DNA of 13,537 nucleotides, taken from the NCBI GenBank assembly GCA_038213005.1, contig JBBQTU010000110.1, positions 1 through 13,537 on the forward strand, written 5' to 3'. The notes beneath the pieces are model-generated. The model worked only from the letters and a program-made list of their open reading frames with translations. It was not told the origin of the DNA and made no database searches. Shown piece by piece: positions 8,001 to 13,448 of this stretch (positions are counted from its first letter, which is position 1; every line of letters starts with the position of its first letter). Made by a program: the position numbers and the translations under genes. The stretch is from JBBQTU01 sp038213005 (GTDB taxonomy: Bacteria; Planctomycetota; Phycisphaerae; Tepidisphaerales; Tepidisphaeraceae).

Positions 8001-9758
8001 CAGGTTACGCAGCTTTTCCAACTCCGGATTCGAGATCACCGGATAGTTCAGCTTCACAAGCTGACAATGCCTGGGCGTCTCGTCCAGCAGGTTGCCTTCC
8101 CGCCCGAGATACGTCTGCAGACTCGTCACCAACTCCTCGCGGGTCGCGTCCAGCGGCGGATTGGTCACCTGGGCGAATAACTGCTTGAAATAGTTATAGA
8201 GCAACTGCGGGCAATCAGACAGGCACGCAAGCGGCGTGTCATTGCCCATCGAGCCCAGCGGCTCCATGCCGGTCACCGCCATCGGGTTCAGCACCATCTT
8301 GAGCTCTTCAACCGTGTACCCGAACGTATGCTGCCTGACGCGCAGCGTGTCGTGATCGACCTCGTGTACCTTCGTCGGGCTGGGCAGCGTATCCAGGTGC
8401 AGCAGACGCTCCTCAACCCACTTGCGCCACGGGCGCTTGTCCACCAGTTGCTGCTTGATCTCGGCATCGTCGACAATCCGCCCCTGCTTCATGTCCACCA
8501 GGAACACCTTGCCCGGCTGCAGACGCCACTTGCGGGCCACCCGCTCCGGATCCACCGGCAGCACACCCACTTCCGACGCCATGATCACCAGGTCATCCTT
8601 GGTGATATAGATGCGGCTGGGGCGCAGACCGTTTCGATCCAGCACCGCGCCGATCATGTACCCATTGGTGAACGAGATCGATGCCGGGCCGTCCCACGGC
8701 TCCATCACGCACGCGTGATATTCGTAAAACGCCCGCAGGTCCGGGTCCATCGCAGCGTTGTTCTGCCACGCCTCGGGAATCAGCATCAGCACCGCGTGCG
8801 GCAGCGAACGTCCGTTGACGCTCAGGAACTGAAGCGCATTGTCCAGCGTCGCCGAATCCGAACCAGACTCGGTCAGGATCGGGAACATCTTGGACAATTC
8901 ATCGCCGTACACCTCGCTCTGCAGCAGGCTATATCGCGCCCGCATCCAGTTGCGGTTGCCGCGCAGCGTGTTGATCTCGCCATTGTGAGCCAGGTAACGG
9001 AACGGATGTGCCAGCCGCCACGATGGGAACGTATTGGTCGAGAACCGGCTGTGCACCATCGCCAGGGCCGCTTCAAAATCCGGGTCTTGGAGGTCCGGAT
9101 AGAACTGCCGAAGCTGCACGCTGGTCAGCATACCCTTATAGACCATCCGGTTGGCCGACAGAATACAGATATAGAAGTCGTCCCGGGCCGCCGCCGAGAG
9201 ATTCTGGTTGAACTCGATCACGTTCTCCGCACGCTGGCGCACAAAATAAAGCCGGCGGTCAAAATCCGCCCGGTTAAAGAAATGCGTGCCAGGCACCACG
9301 AAAACCTGCCGGATCCGCGGCATCGTCTTCTTCGGAGTCGCCCCGACGAACGTCTCATTGATCGGAACGTCGCGCCACCCCAGCACGTTCATGCCGTATT
9401 CTCGGATCACCTGCTCAAACGCCCGCTCCGCCTCCAGGCGTGCCCGCATATCCTGCGGCAGGAAGATCATTCCGCAGGCATATTGCCCCGGCTTGGGCAG
9501 ATAAATGCCGATCTCCGCGCACTTCTTGTGCAGGAACTTGTGCGGCATCGACATCAGGATCCCCGCCCCGTCGCCCGAGTCCACTTCGCACCCGCATGCC
9601 CCGCGGTGCTCCATGTTCTCCAGCATATGCAGAGCGTTATCCACGATGCTGTGCGCAGCCGCACCCTTCATGTGGCAGATGAAGCCAACACCACATGCAT
9701 CGTGTTCAAACCGGGGATCGTACAGGCCCTGTGCGGGCGGAAGTCCATGTAGATTCAT
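5088..9758 (-). CDS. gltB: Glutamate synthase (NADPH) large (alpha) subunit
   Basis: The alpha subunit hydrolyses glutamine and adds the ammonia to 2-oxoglutarate at an FMN site, making glutamate in the GS-GOGAT pathway. Domains in order: a short propeptide (1-21, ending FEHDA), the class II amidotransferase whose nucleophile is Cys22 (CGVGFI, exposed by cleavage) with HSRFSTNTFPSW near 240, the central domain, the FMN/2-oxoglutarate synthase domain (about 810-1190, with GDSGGTGASPLTSIKYAG near 1090), the [3Fe-4S] ligands Cys1169, Cys1175 and Cys1180 (C-x5-C-x4-C), and the C-terminal GXGXG domain from about 1280. I prefer the ATG at 9758 (1556 residues); a GTG at 9776 would add six residues but has no ribosome binding site. 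From memory, proteobacterial GltB is near 1480-1490 residues, so this one is about 70 longer. All key residues are present. gltD follows on the same strand. Confidence 0.97.
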   Translation of the reverse strand: MNLHGLPPAQGLYDPRFEHDACGVGFICHMKGAAAHSIVDNALHMLENMEHRGACGCEVDSGDGAGILMSMPHKFLHKKCAEIGIYLPKPGQYACGMIFLPQDMRARLEAERAFEQVIREYGMNVLGWRDVPINETFVGATPKKTMPRIRQVFVVPGTHFFNRADFDRRLYFVRQRAENVIEFNQNLSAAARDDFYICILSANRMVYKGMLTSVQLRQFYPDLQDPDFEAALAMVHSRFSTNTFPSWRLAHPFRYLAHNGEINTLRGNRNWMRARYSLLQSEVYGDELSKMFPILTESGSDSATLDNALQFLSVNGRSLPHAVLMLIPEAWQNNAAMDPDLRAFYEYHACVMEPWDGPASISFTNGYMIGAVLDRNGLRPSRIYITKDDLVIMASEVGVLPVDPERVARKWRLQPGKVFLVDMKQGRIVDDAEIKQQLVDKRPWRKWVEERLLHLDTLPSPTKVHEVDHDTLRVRQHTFGYTVEELKMVLNPMAVTGMEPLGSMGNDTPLACLSDCPQLLYNYFKQLFAQVTNPPLDATREELVTSLQTYLGREGNLLDETPRHCQLVKLNYPVISNPELEKLRNLDQSGLRAITLPILFHVDEGETGLAAAIEELRKSAAQAVRDGYSILILSDRGVDKNHAPIPALLATAAVHHHLIREGTRTQAGLVIETGEAREAHHFCLLIGYGAGAVNPYLALETLADLYGEGLLPTEYGVGDHKKEFTLATAEKNYLKAANKSILKVASKMGISTVQSYRGAQIFEAIGLGKDFIEKYFTATASRIGGVGVEVIARETLQRHIRAFPPIKVTGDVLENGGFYQWRRDGEYHAYNPDTIAKLQHSVRYDLAAWEQVKSGTPGAAFAKFKEYTALLDDESTHRSTLRGLIKFKLAKAISIDEVEPASEIVKRFVTGAMSFGSISKEAHENLAIAMNRLGGKSNTGEGGEDPGRFKPDVDASGKVIMTPEGKPLSRRSAIKQVASGRFGVTTEYLVNSDEMQIKMAQGAKPGEGGQLPGHKVDEYVGKIRHSTPGVGLISPPPHHDIYSIEDLAQLIHDLKNVNPAARVSVKLVAEVGVGTVAAGVAKAKADHILISGDSGGTGASPLTSIKYAGLPWELGISEAHQVLVMNDLRSRVVLQTDGQIKTGKDCVIGFILGAEEIGMSTSALIASGCIMMRVCHLNTCPTGVATQDPELRKRFSGQPEHVINFFYFMAQEIREHMAKLGVRKIQDLIGQTQYLEFQDVSSHWKGQYLDLSAVLFRPEVPASVGVYCTMKQDHGLDGALDHQLIKLAQGAIDGKTKVSAEMPIKNVHRTVGAMLSGRIAKKYGLGGLPEDTIHFKFTGSAGQSFGAWGAKGLTLELEGDANDFVGKGLSGGKIIVYPSKQSTFKAEENILAGNVLCYGAISGEVYIRGMVGERFCVRNSGVNAVVEGVGDHGCEYMTGGRVVIIGETGRNFAAGMSGGIAYVYDDKKYFKNLYNPELVDLEKPDKDDDIKTIRTLLENHLKYTGSTVAKAILDDWDVCLKHFVKVMPRDYRRVLEHKAEMEAKANSLSKRQVASV

Positions 9759-9816
9759 TGTTCTCACATCCAACACCAGCGCAGCAACGCTCAGACCACA
9801 AATTATCGGGCGGCAT

Positions 9817-9845
9817 ACTATAGCTAATACGCCTCATTTTGCCAG
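9817..9845 (-). promoter_or_regulatory. Candidate sigma70-type promoter of gltBD
   Basis: On the minus strand CTGGCA (9845-9840, 4 of 6 to the consensus) is followed after 17 nt by TATAGT (9822-9817, 5 of 6). The predicted start near 9810 leaves a leader of about 50 nt before the gltB ATG. I see no riboswitch-like fold or clear operator in that leader. The promoter sits just downstream, in the direction of gltB transcription, of the structured repeat that starts at 9880. Confidence 0.45.
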
Positions 9846-9879
9846 ATCGACCACCAATCTCAACAATCGGCAACGGCGT

Positions 9880-10062
9880 TGGGCTCGCCCGTTTTTCCGG
9901 GCAACCCAGAAATCCAGCCCCATTGAGCGGCAGCGCACCCGTAGCACATGCGCCCTCGCTTGTAGCAATTGCCGCCTCGCGGCAGCGAGTCCTTACTCCG
10001 CTGCTGCTCAATGGGGCTCACCGATCTCCACATCACCAGGCCGCCCGGAAAAGCGGGCACGC
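9880..10062. repeat. Structured dispersed repeat, copy 1
   Basis: This element is nearly the same as 11585-11765, in the same orientation, with a 53-nt stretch identical in both (9944-9996 here). It folds as nested inverted repeats. The ends, 9887-9902 and 10043-10058, are each a small GCCCG...CGGGC hairpin and are inverted copies of one another. Further in, 9916-9935 pairs with 9999-10018 over 20 positions with one mismatch. At the centre CTCGCT (9955-9960) pairs with AGCGAG (9984-9989) around GCCGC-ctc-GCGGC (9971-9983). No protein is encoded. The design recalls palindromic elements mobilised by REP-associated transposases, and a relic of such a gene lies 430 bp away. Confidence 0.85.
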
Positions 10063-10071
10063 GATTTCTTA

Positions 10072-10177
10072 GCCCCAACGGGGCGGCATTCCTAAGCCCA
10101 GGGAAAGCGTACTCGCGCAGCCTTGGGTAAGAACCATTCACCCTGAATGAGCCCTGAAAAAGCGACACCTCTTTCAG
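10072..10177. repeat. Cluster of three REP-like hairpins
   Basis: Three stem-loops follow one another: GCCCC-aac-GGGGC at 10072-10084; CCCAGG with CCTTGGG at 10098-10127; and 10154-10162 with 10169-10177, a nine-position stem (one mismatch) around cgacac. From memory, the words AGCCCCAACGGGGCG and TAGCCCAGGG...CCTGGG recur in intergenic regions of Planctomycetota and related bacteria, often near REP-associated transposases; this cannot be verified here. Confidence 0.6.
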
Positions 10178-10492
10178 CACCGTATTCGCTCCAACCACCC
10201 GCTGACGCGCAACTTTCATCTGCCCGAAACTCCCCCCATCCCGCCCTAGACGCCTTCGTTCGCACCCTCGGTCTCCGTTTACGCTTTTTGGGGGCAACCA
10301 ACATACGCACATCTTTGCTTCACATAAGTCTGTACAATGCTCTACGTCATCTGAAACTTGCGACCGACAGGGATGGGGGATGGCCAAACGCGGGATAAAT
10401 GGAAATGCCAACAGCCCACCATCGGCAAACTGATTGACGACGCCATGGTCGCCATCGGGCCCGGATACGGGGACATCAGATATTGTAGTTGC

Positions 10493-10709
10493 TTTCCATC
10501 GCAGCGGAATGGGCATCTGTATCGGGTGCTTCGATATGTGGAGGGCAACGCCCGCCGGGCGGGTTTGTGTGAGAAGGCCCAGGCGTGGCCGTACGCGAGC
10601 CTGTATACTGGCGAACATCAGCCAGAGCACCGCGTGGTGTTGGCCGATTGGCCGGTTCCCCGGCCGGGGAACTGAGCGACTCGGGTCAAGGAATCGAAAG
10701 GGGACGTAG
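10493..10709 (+). pseudogene. Relic of a REP-associated tyrosine transposase (RAYT, IS200/Y1-like)
   Basis: The frame that ends at 10675 reads GHLYRVLRYVEGNARRAGL and then EKAQAWPYASLYTGE and VLADWPVPRPGN, which is the C-terminal half of RAYT proteins (family pattern RYVE.NP.RAGLV..AE.W.WSS, then DWPVPRP). The conserved segment that normally lies between GHLY and the RYVEGN block (QGR.K.F.. and following, about 15-20 residues) is missing, so an internal deletion has joined the two. The reading then stops at 10675, while a second frame continues with TERLGSRNRKGT to 10709, resembling the usual basic tail and implying a frameshift. The N-terminal part with the HUH-type histidines and the catalytic Tyr is not found upstream. 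The gene is dead. RAYTs mobilise or maintain palindromic REP repeats, which fits the hairpins and repeats nearby. The identification rests on family memory. Confidence 0.7.
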
Positions 10710-10925
10710 CTAGTGGTATTGGGAAGTCAGAGGGAGACATCCTAGCTTATTGACAGCGATGTTGTTGCCTAACTAGGCTCTATCCGCATGGCCAGACAAC
10801 CGCGCCGTCGCATTGATGGGAGTTCGAACCGGGGCCCAGTTAGCTTTCCGGCGCTACCCGACCTTTGTCCCGCCCCTTCGCACAGCACATCCCTCCCAGC
10901 GGCAGAGCTCCGGGGTAAGGGAATT

Positions 10926-10947
10926 GTCTCCCCTCTCAGTGGGAGAC
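10926..10947. repeat. Isolated perfect hairpin
   Basis: GTCTCCC (10926-10932) and GGGAGAC (10941-10947) form a perfect seven-base-pair stem with an 8-nt loop. No U-tract follows on either strand and no gene ends here, so a terminator role is unlikely. It may be another worn intergenic palindrome. Confidence 0.5.
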
Positions 10948-10994
10948 CGCCTGGCGTGAAGGACTGTGGCCCCTTCTAAAAATGCGAAAATGAC

Positions 10995-11024
10995 TTGACC
11001 AACCACCACACTCAAGCGTAGAAT
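10995..11024 (+). promoter_or_regulatory. Candidate sigma70-type promoter
   Basis: TTGACC (10995-11000, 5 of 6) and TAGAAT (11019-11024, 5 of 6) are separated by 18 nt. It is the best consensus promoter I see in the window, and it points towards pfkA, whose start is 830 nt further on. A boxA-like motif lies about 60 nt after the expected start. Confidence 0.45.
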
Positions 11025-11086
11025 GCTCTAGAAGGCTGCAATTCCGCGAAATGGCGGCTTTCGGCCGGATTATAGGCCCGCCCGGG

Positions 11087-11098
11087 TGCTCTTTGAGA
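11087..11098 (+). promoter_or_regulatory. boxA-like antitermination motif without an rRNA gene
   Basis: TGCTCTTTGAGA matches the E. coli rrn boxA (TGCTCTTTAACA) at 10 of 12 positions. boxA in the leader RNA binds NusB and S10 and stops premature termination of rRNA transcripts. Promoter, spacing and motif look like a ribosomal leader, but no 16S or 23S sequence follows. A chance match is possible. Confidence 0.35.
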
Positions 11099-11418
11099 AG
11101 TGGCTAACCGCATCTGTCACGGCCGAATTAGCTCACCCATTTTCATACCTAACCGATAGGATTCGATGCCCTCGTTTCAGTTTCGAGCTCCGACCTTTCT
11201 GAGTTTCCCCCGTTGTTTCGGATTTGGAGCCTCGGATTTCGTGCTTCCGCCGCCGGTGGCGAAACTTGATCGCCTTACCCCCTCAATCGCGCGTAACTCC
11301 TTATGCCACAAGCCCCCGCGATACCCCCCACCCCCTCCCGAGAAAACCCGCGCATCTGCCCCATCTCCATCCCTGAGATACCCCGCACCGGGTCGGACAG
11401 TATTTGCGCACGCAATCA

Positions 11419-11574
11419 ATGGCCAGCGGCTGTCATGCCGGCGCCGCGTTCATCGTTTCGAGCCTGTTCGGGCTGCCCAGCGCCATGCTGCTGGCGGTTA
11501 TCGCGGCCTTCCCGCGATCTGTCCCGCACATCGGCCGCGAGGGTTGGCTTTGTCCTGCCGGCCCGGCGCTCTGA
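11419..11574 (+). CDS. Possible 51-residue single-pass membrane peptide
   Basis: A short frame of 51 residues begins MASGCHAGAAFIVSSLFGLP and has one strongly hydrophobic stretch (about 9-31, through AMLLAVIAAF) followed by a polar tail. Third codon positions are rich in G and C (mostly gcc, ctg, atc, ttc), as in real genes of such a genome. Against it, there is no Shine-Dalgarno before the ATG, the frame is closed by a TGA not far upstream, and I recognise no family. It lies between the boxA-like motif and repeat copy 2. It could be a small membrane protein, a leftover of a larger permease, or chance. Confidence 0.25.
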   Translation: MASGCHAGAAFIVSSLFGLPSAMLLAVIAAFPRSVPHIGREGWLCPAGPAL

Positions 11575-11584
11575 TGGCTCCGCC

Positions 11585-11765
11585 TGGGCGTCCCCGTGTT
11601 TCCGGGCAACTCAGGAATCCAGCCCCATTGTGCAGCAGCGCCCCCGTGGCACATGCGCCCTCGCTTGTAGCAATTGCCGCCTCGCGGCAGCGAGTCCTTA
11701 CCCCGCTGCTGCTCAATGGGCGGCCGATCTCCACATCGCCAGGCCGCCCGGAAAAACGCGCACGC
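11585..11765. repeat. Structured dispersed repeat, copy 2
   Basis: This is the second copy of the element at 9880-10062, in the same orientation and about 90% identical by eye, including the 53-nt identical core at 11649-11701. The inner inverted repeat (11622-11640 with 11704-11720) and the central CTCGCT/AGCGAG hairpin are kept, while the outer GCCCG...CGGGC hairpins are worn (gtgtttccgggc and cccggaaaaacgcg). It ends 87 nt before the pfkA start, so the pfkA promoter lies either in the short remaining gap or further upstream. Confidence 0.85.
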
Positions 11766-11793
11766 CCCTCCGCCTATAGGGCTCCATGTAGAG

Positions 11794-11821
11794 TTGCATA
11801 ACGACCTCCTCAGGTTATTGT
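11794..11821 (+). promoter_or_regulatory. Weak candidate promoter of pfkA
   Basis: TTGCAT (11794-11799) and TATTGT (11816-11821) are 16 nt apart and match the sigma70 consensus only moderately. It would give a leader of about 25 nt. The better promoter at 10995 is the alternative. Confidence 0.2.
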
Positions 11822-11837
11822 CTTCTCCAAGCATTAA

Positions 11838-11843
11838 AAAGGA
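11838..11843 (+). promoter_or_regulatory. Shine-Dalgarno site of pfkA
   Basis: AAAGGA ends nine bases before the ATG at 11853 and supports that start. An ATG at 11845 is out of frame. Confidence 0.6.
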
Positions 11844-11852
11844 ACATGGACT

Positions 11853-12947
11853 ATGAACAAGATCAAGCGTATCGGAGTGCTGACCGGCGGGGGCGACTGC
11901 CCGGGGCTCAATGCGGTGATTCGCGCGGTCGCCAAGACCGCGATGAGCCGTTATGGCATCGAAGTGTGGGGCGTGGCGGACGGGTTTCTGGGGCTGATTG
12001 AGAACCGCATGCGGCCGCTGCACTGGCTGGATGTCAGCAATATTCTCACCCTGGGTGGCACCATCCTGGGCACCAGCAACCAAGCCAATCCAGAGGCATT
12101 CGCGTACAAACGCCCGGACGGCACGCTGGAGTTTCGCAATGTCACCGATCAGGTGATCGCCAATATCAAGAGCAACGCTCTGGATGCGCTCGTCTGCATC
12201 GGCGGCGACGGCACCATGACCGGTGCGGCCAACCTTGTGCGCCACGGCGTGTGCTGCATCGGTGTGCCCAAGACGATCGACAACGACCTGGAATTCTGCG
12301 AGCAGACGTTCGGATTCGATACCGCGGTGACCACCGCCACCGAATGTCTGGACAAGATCCACACGACGGCGATGAGCCATCATCGAGTGATGGTGGTCGA
12401 GGTGATGGGGCGCAATGCGGGCTGGCTGGCTTTGTCATGCGGCATCGCCAGCGGCAGCGATGTGATCCTGCTGCCGGAGATCCCCTACAGCCTCGACAAG
12501 ATCTGTGAATATGTCCACAGGCGGAGCCGAAATGGCAAGCGATTCAGCATCGTCTGCGTCAGCGAAGGCGCAAAGGCGATCGACGGCGAACTGATCGTCC
12601 AGCGGCGGGTCGAAGCCAGCTCGGATCCGATCCGCCTGGGCGGCATCGCCAGCAAGTTGGCGGCGGATATCGAGAACGAAACGGGGCTCGAATCTCGCGC
12701 CACGATTCTGGGCCATATCCAGCGTGGCGGGACACCGTCGCCGGCGGACCGGGTGCTGGCAACGTCGTTCGGGCATCATGCGCTGGAACTGCTGATGGCC
12801 GGCGTCTGCGGCAAGGTTGTCGTCTGGCGCGGCGGCCGACTTGATCAGGTGGACATTGAATCGGTCGCCGGCAAGCAGAGGCGGGTGCCGATGGATCATC
12901 CGCTGCTCAAGACGGCTCGGGCAGTTGGCAGTTGCATGGGCGACTGA
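11853..12947 (+). CDS. pfkA: 6-phosphofructokinase (group with Gly104/Lys124 signature)
   Basis: This enzyme phosphorylates fructose 6-phosphate to fructose 1,6-bisphosphate in cytoplasmic glycolysis. The 364-residue protein has the family motifs in order: LTGGGDCPGLN at 10-20, GGTILGTSNQ from 68, GGDGT at 117-121, PKTIDND at 139-145 with the catalytic base Asp143, MGR at 185-187, and GHIQRGGTPSPADR near 287-300. In E. coli numbering the donor-site residues are Gly104 (Gly120 here, as in ATP enzymes) and Lys124 (Lys140 here, as in PPi enzymes). Enzymes with this Gly/Lys pair in actinomycetes and trypanosomatids use ATP, so ATP is more likely than PPi, but the donor is not certain. The E. coli ATP-binding Arg72 position appears to be Asn or Gln. 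A good Shine-Dalgarno (11838-11843) fixes the start. A six-base-pair hairpin at 12941-12955 overlaps the stop codon. Confidence 0.93.
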   Translation: MNKIKRIGVLTGGGDCPGLNAVIRAVAKTAMSRYGIEVWGVADGFLGLIENRMRPLHWLDVSNILTLGGTILGTSNQANPEAFAYKRPDGTLEFRNVTDQVIANIKSNALDALVCIGGDGTMTGAANLVRHGVCCIGVPKTIDNDLEFCEQTFGFDTAVTTATECLDKIHTTAMSHHRVMVVEVMGRNAGWLALSCGIASGSDVILLPEIPYSLDKICEYVHRRSRNGKRFSIVCVSEGAKAIDGELIVQRRVEASSDPIRLGGIASKLAADIENETGLESRATILGHIQRGGTPSPADRVLATSFGHHALELLMAGVCGKVVVWRGGRLDQVDIESVAGKQRRVPMDHPLLKTARAVGSCMGD

Positions 12948-12955
12948 CCCAGTCG
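12941..12955. repeat. Small hairpin over the pfkA stop codon
   Basis: CGACTG-acc-CAGTCG is a perfect six-base-pair stem with a three-base loop, and the pfkA TGA (12945-12947) lies inside it. No T-run follows, so I do not call it an intrinsic terminator. The remaining gap to the convergent gene (12956-13106) shows nothing else that I can name. Confidence 0.4.
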
Positions 12956-13106
12956 AGGCGTGCGCATGTCGGACGAAACTTCCGCCGATCGACGGGAAAC
13001 GGCCGGATTGTGCGACGATGCCGCGGTGGGGACTCCGGGGCGGTGGCATTGGTGTTGTCTTGCGGTGTGACGCCCGCGCTGCTAATCATCGTGGGTAAGC
13101 GTGAGG

Positions 13107-13436
13107 CTATTCGTCAGACGGCGGCTCCTTCTTCTTGGCAATGTACTGGTCGCGCGCTGCGGCATAGCTTTCTGCGTCATCGAAATGTGCGCTATCAGGC
13201 GCGGCCGATTCGGCCGGGTGCTCCGCCTCTTTCCGCCACCAGGGCTGGGCGGTGTCGCACATGTCTTGATGTATTTTTTTTAGCAGCGGAACGCACCAGC
13301 CGCAGCCGGTGCCGGCCGAGAGGCATTCGGAGATCTGCGATGGATACCGCGGCTTCTCGATCCGACAGAACGACTCGATCTTCCGCATCGAGACGTGGAA
13401 GCAGTAGCAGACGGTATCGTCGGGTTTCAACGGCAT
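13107..13436 (-). CDS. BFD-like [2Fe-2S]-binding protein
   Basis: A 109-residue protein whose N-terminal half is a BFD-like (bacterioferritin-associated ferredoxin type) [2Fe-2S] domain. The ligand set is CYC at the start (VCYCFHVS) and CGWC about 32 residues later (C-x-C-x32-C-x2-C), the usual spacing of this fold, which is also found in NirB, NifU and copper chaperone proteins. The C-terminal 45 residues are charged and rich in Ala, Glu and Lys (ending KKKEPPSDE), with no cysteines, and look disordered. BFD proteins take electrons to release iron from bacterioferritin, but stand-alone versions have other or unknown partners, and no bacterioferritin gene is in the window. I chose MPLKPDDTVCYC as the start (ATG at 13436). 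An upstream frame to 13520 adds residues with no family character. There is no Shine-Dalgarno, but a TATGAT lies just upstream. Confidence 0.8.
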   Translation of the reverse strand: MPLKPDDTVCYCFHVSMRKIESFCRIEKPRYPSQISECLSAGTGCGWCVPLLKKIHQDMCDTAQPWWRKEAEHPAESAAPDSAHFDDAESYAAARDQYIAKKKEPPSDE

Positions 13437-13442
13437 ACGCTG

Positions 13443-13448
13443 ATCATA
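13443..13448 (-). promoter_or_regulatory. Possible -10 box placing transcription start at the ATG
   Basis: On the minus strand TATGAT (5 of 6 to the -10 consensus) lies seven bases before the ATG at 13436. Transcription would start at or next to the ATG, giving a leaderless mRNA. No convincing -35 box is seen. The remaining bases to the window end, 13449-13537, show no gene. Confidence 0.25.

Larger units (their letters stand above)
9777..11852. other. Gene-poor, repeat-rich stretch between divergent gltB and pfkA
   Basis: No intact conserved gene can be supported here. The stretch holds two direct copies of a structured repeat of about 180 bp, three adjacent short hairpins, a transposase relic, an orphan promoter with a boxA-like motif and one possible small membrane peptide, each listed separately. 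The parts 10178-10490 and 10710-10920 show nothing I can name. Around 11165-11260 lies a run of degenerate short words (ttcag, ttcgag, ttcggattt, cctcggatttcg) that looks like a decayed simple repeat. The long open frames here are on unrelated frames, run through the repeats and resemble no protein, so I treat them as a by-product of high GC content. Confidence 0.7.

Noticed and set aside
5076..9752. Four long plus-strand open frames (467, 560 and 474 codons and others) opposite gltB
   Set aside because: They are all antisense to intact gltB and have the Arg/His/Leu/Pro-rich composition of shadow frames.
9860..10630. Minus-strand frame of 256 codons through the gene-poor region
   Set aside because: It reads across repeat copy 1, the hairpin cluster and the antisense of the RAYT relic. 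No domain is recognisable.
10816..10840. tRNA-like T-loop (agttcgaacc)
   Set aside because: The flanking bases do not form the five-base-pair T stem, and no acceptor or anticodon arm can be placed around it.
11166..11801. Plus-strand frame of 211 codons before pfkA
   Set aside because: It spans the degenerate simple repeat and repeat copy 2. Its only similarity is to the frame through copy 1, which reflects the DNA repeat and not a protein family.
11433..12383. Minus-strand frame of 316 codons overlapping pfkA
   Set aside because: It is antisense to the conserved 5' half of pfkA and to repeat copy 2, and has no recognisable protein features.
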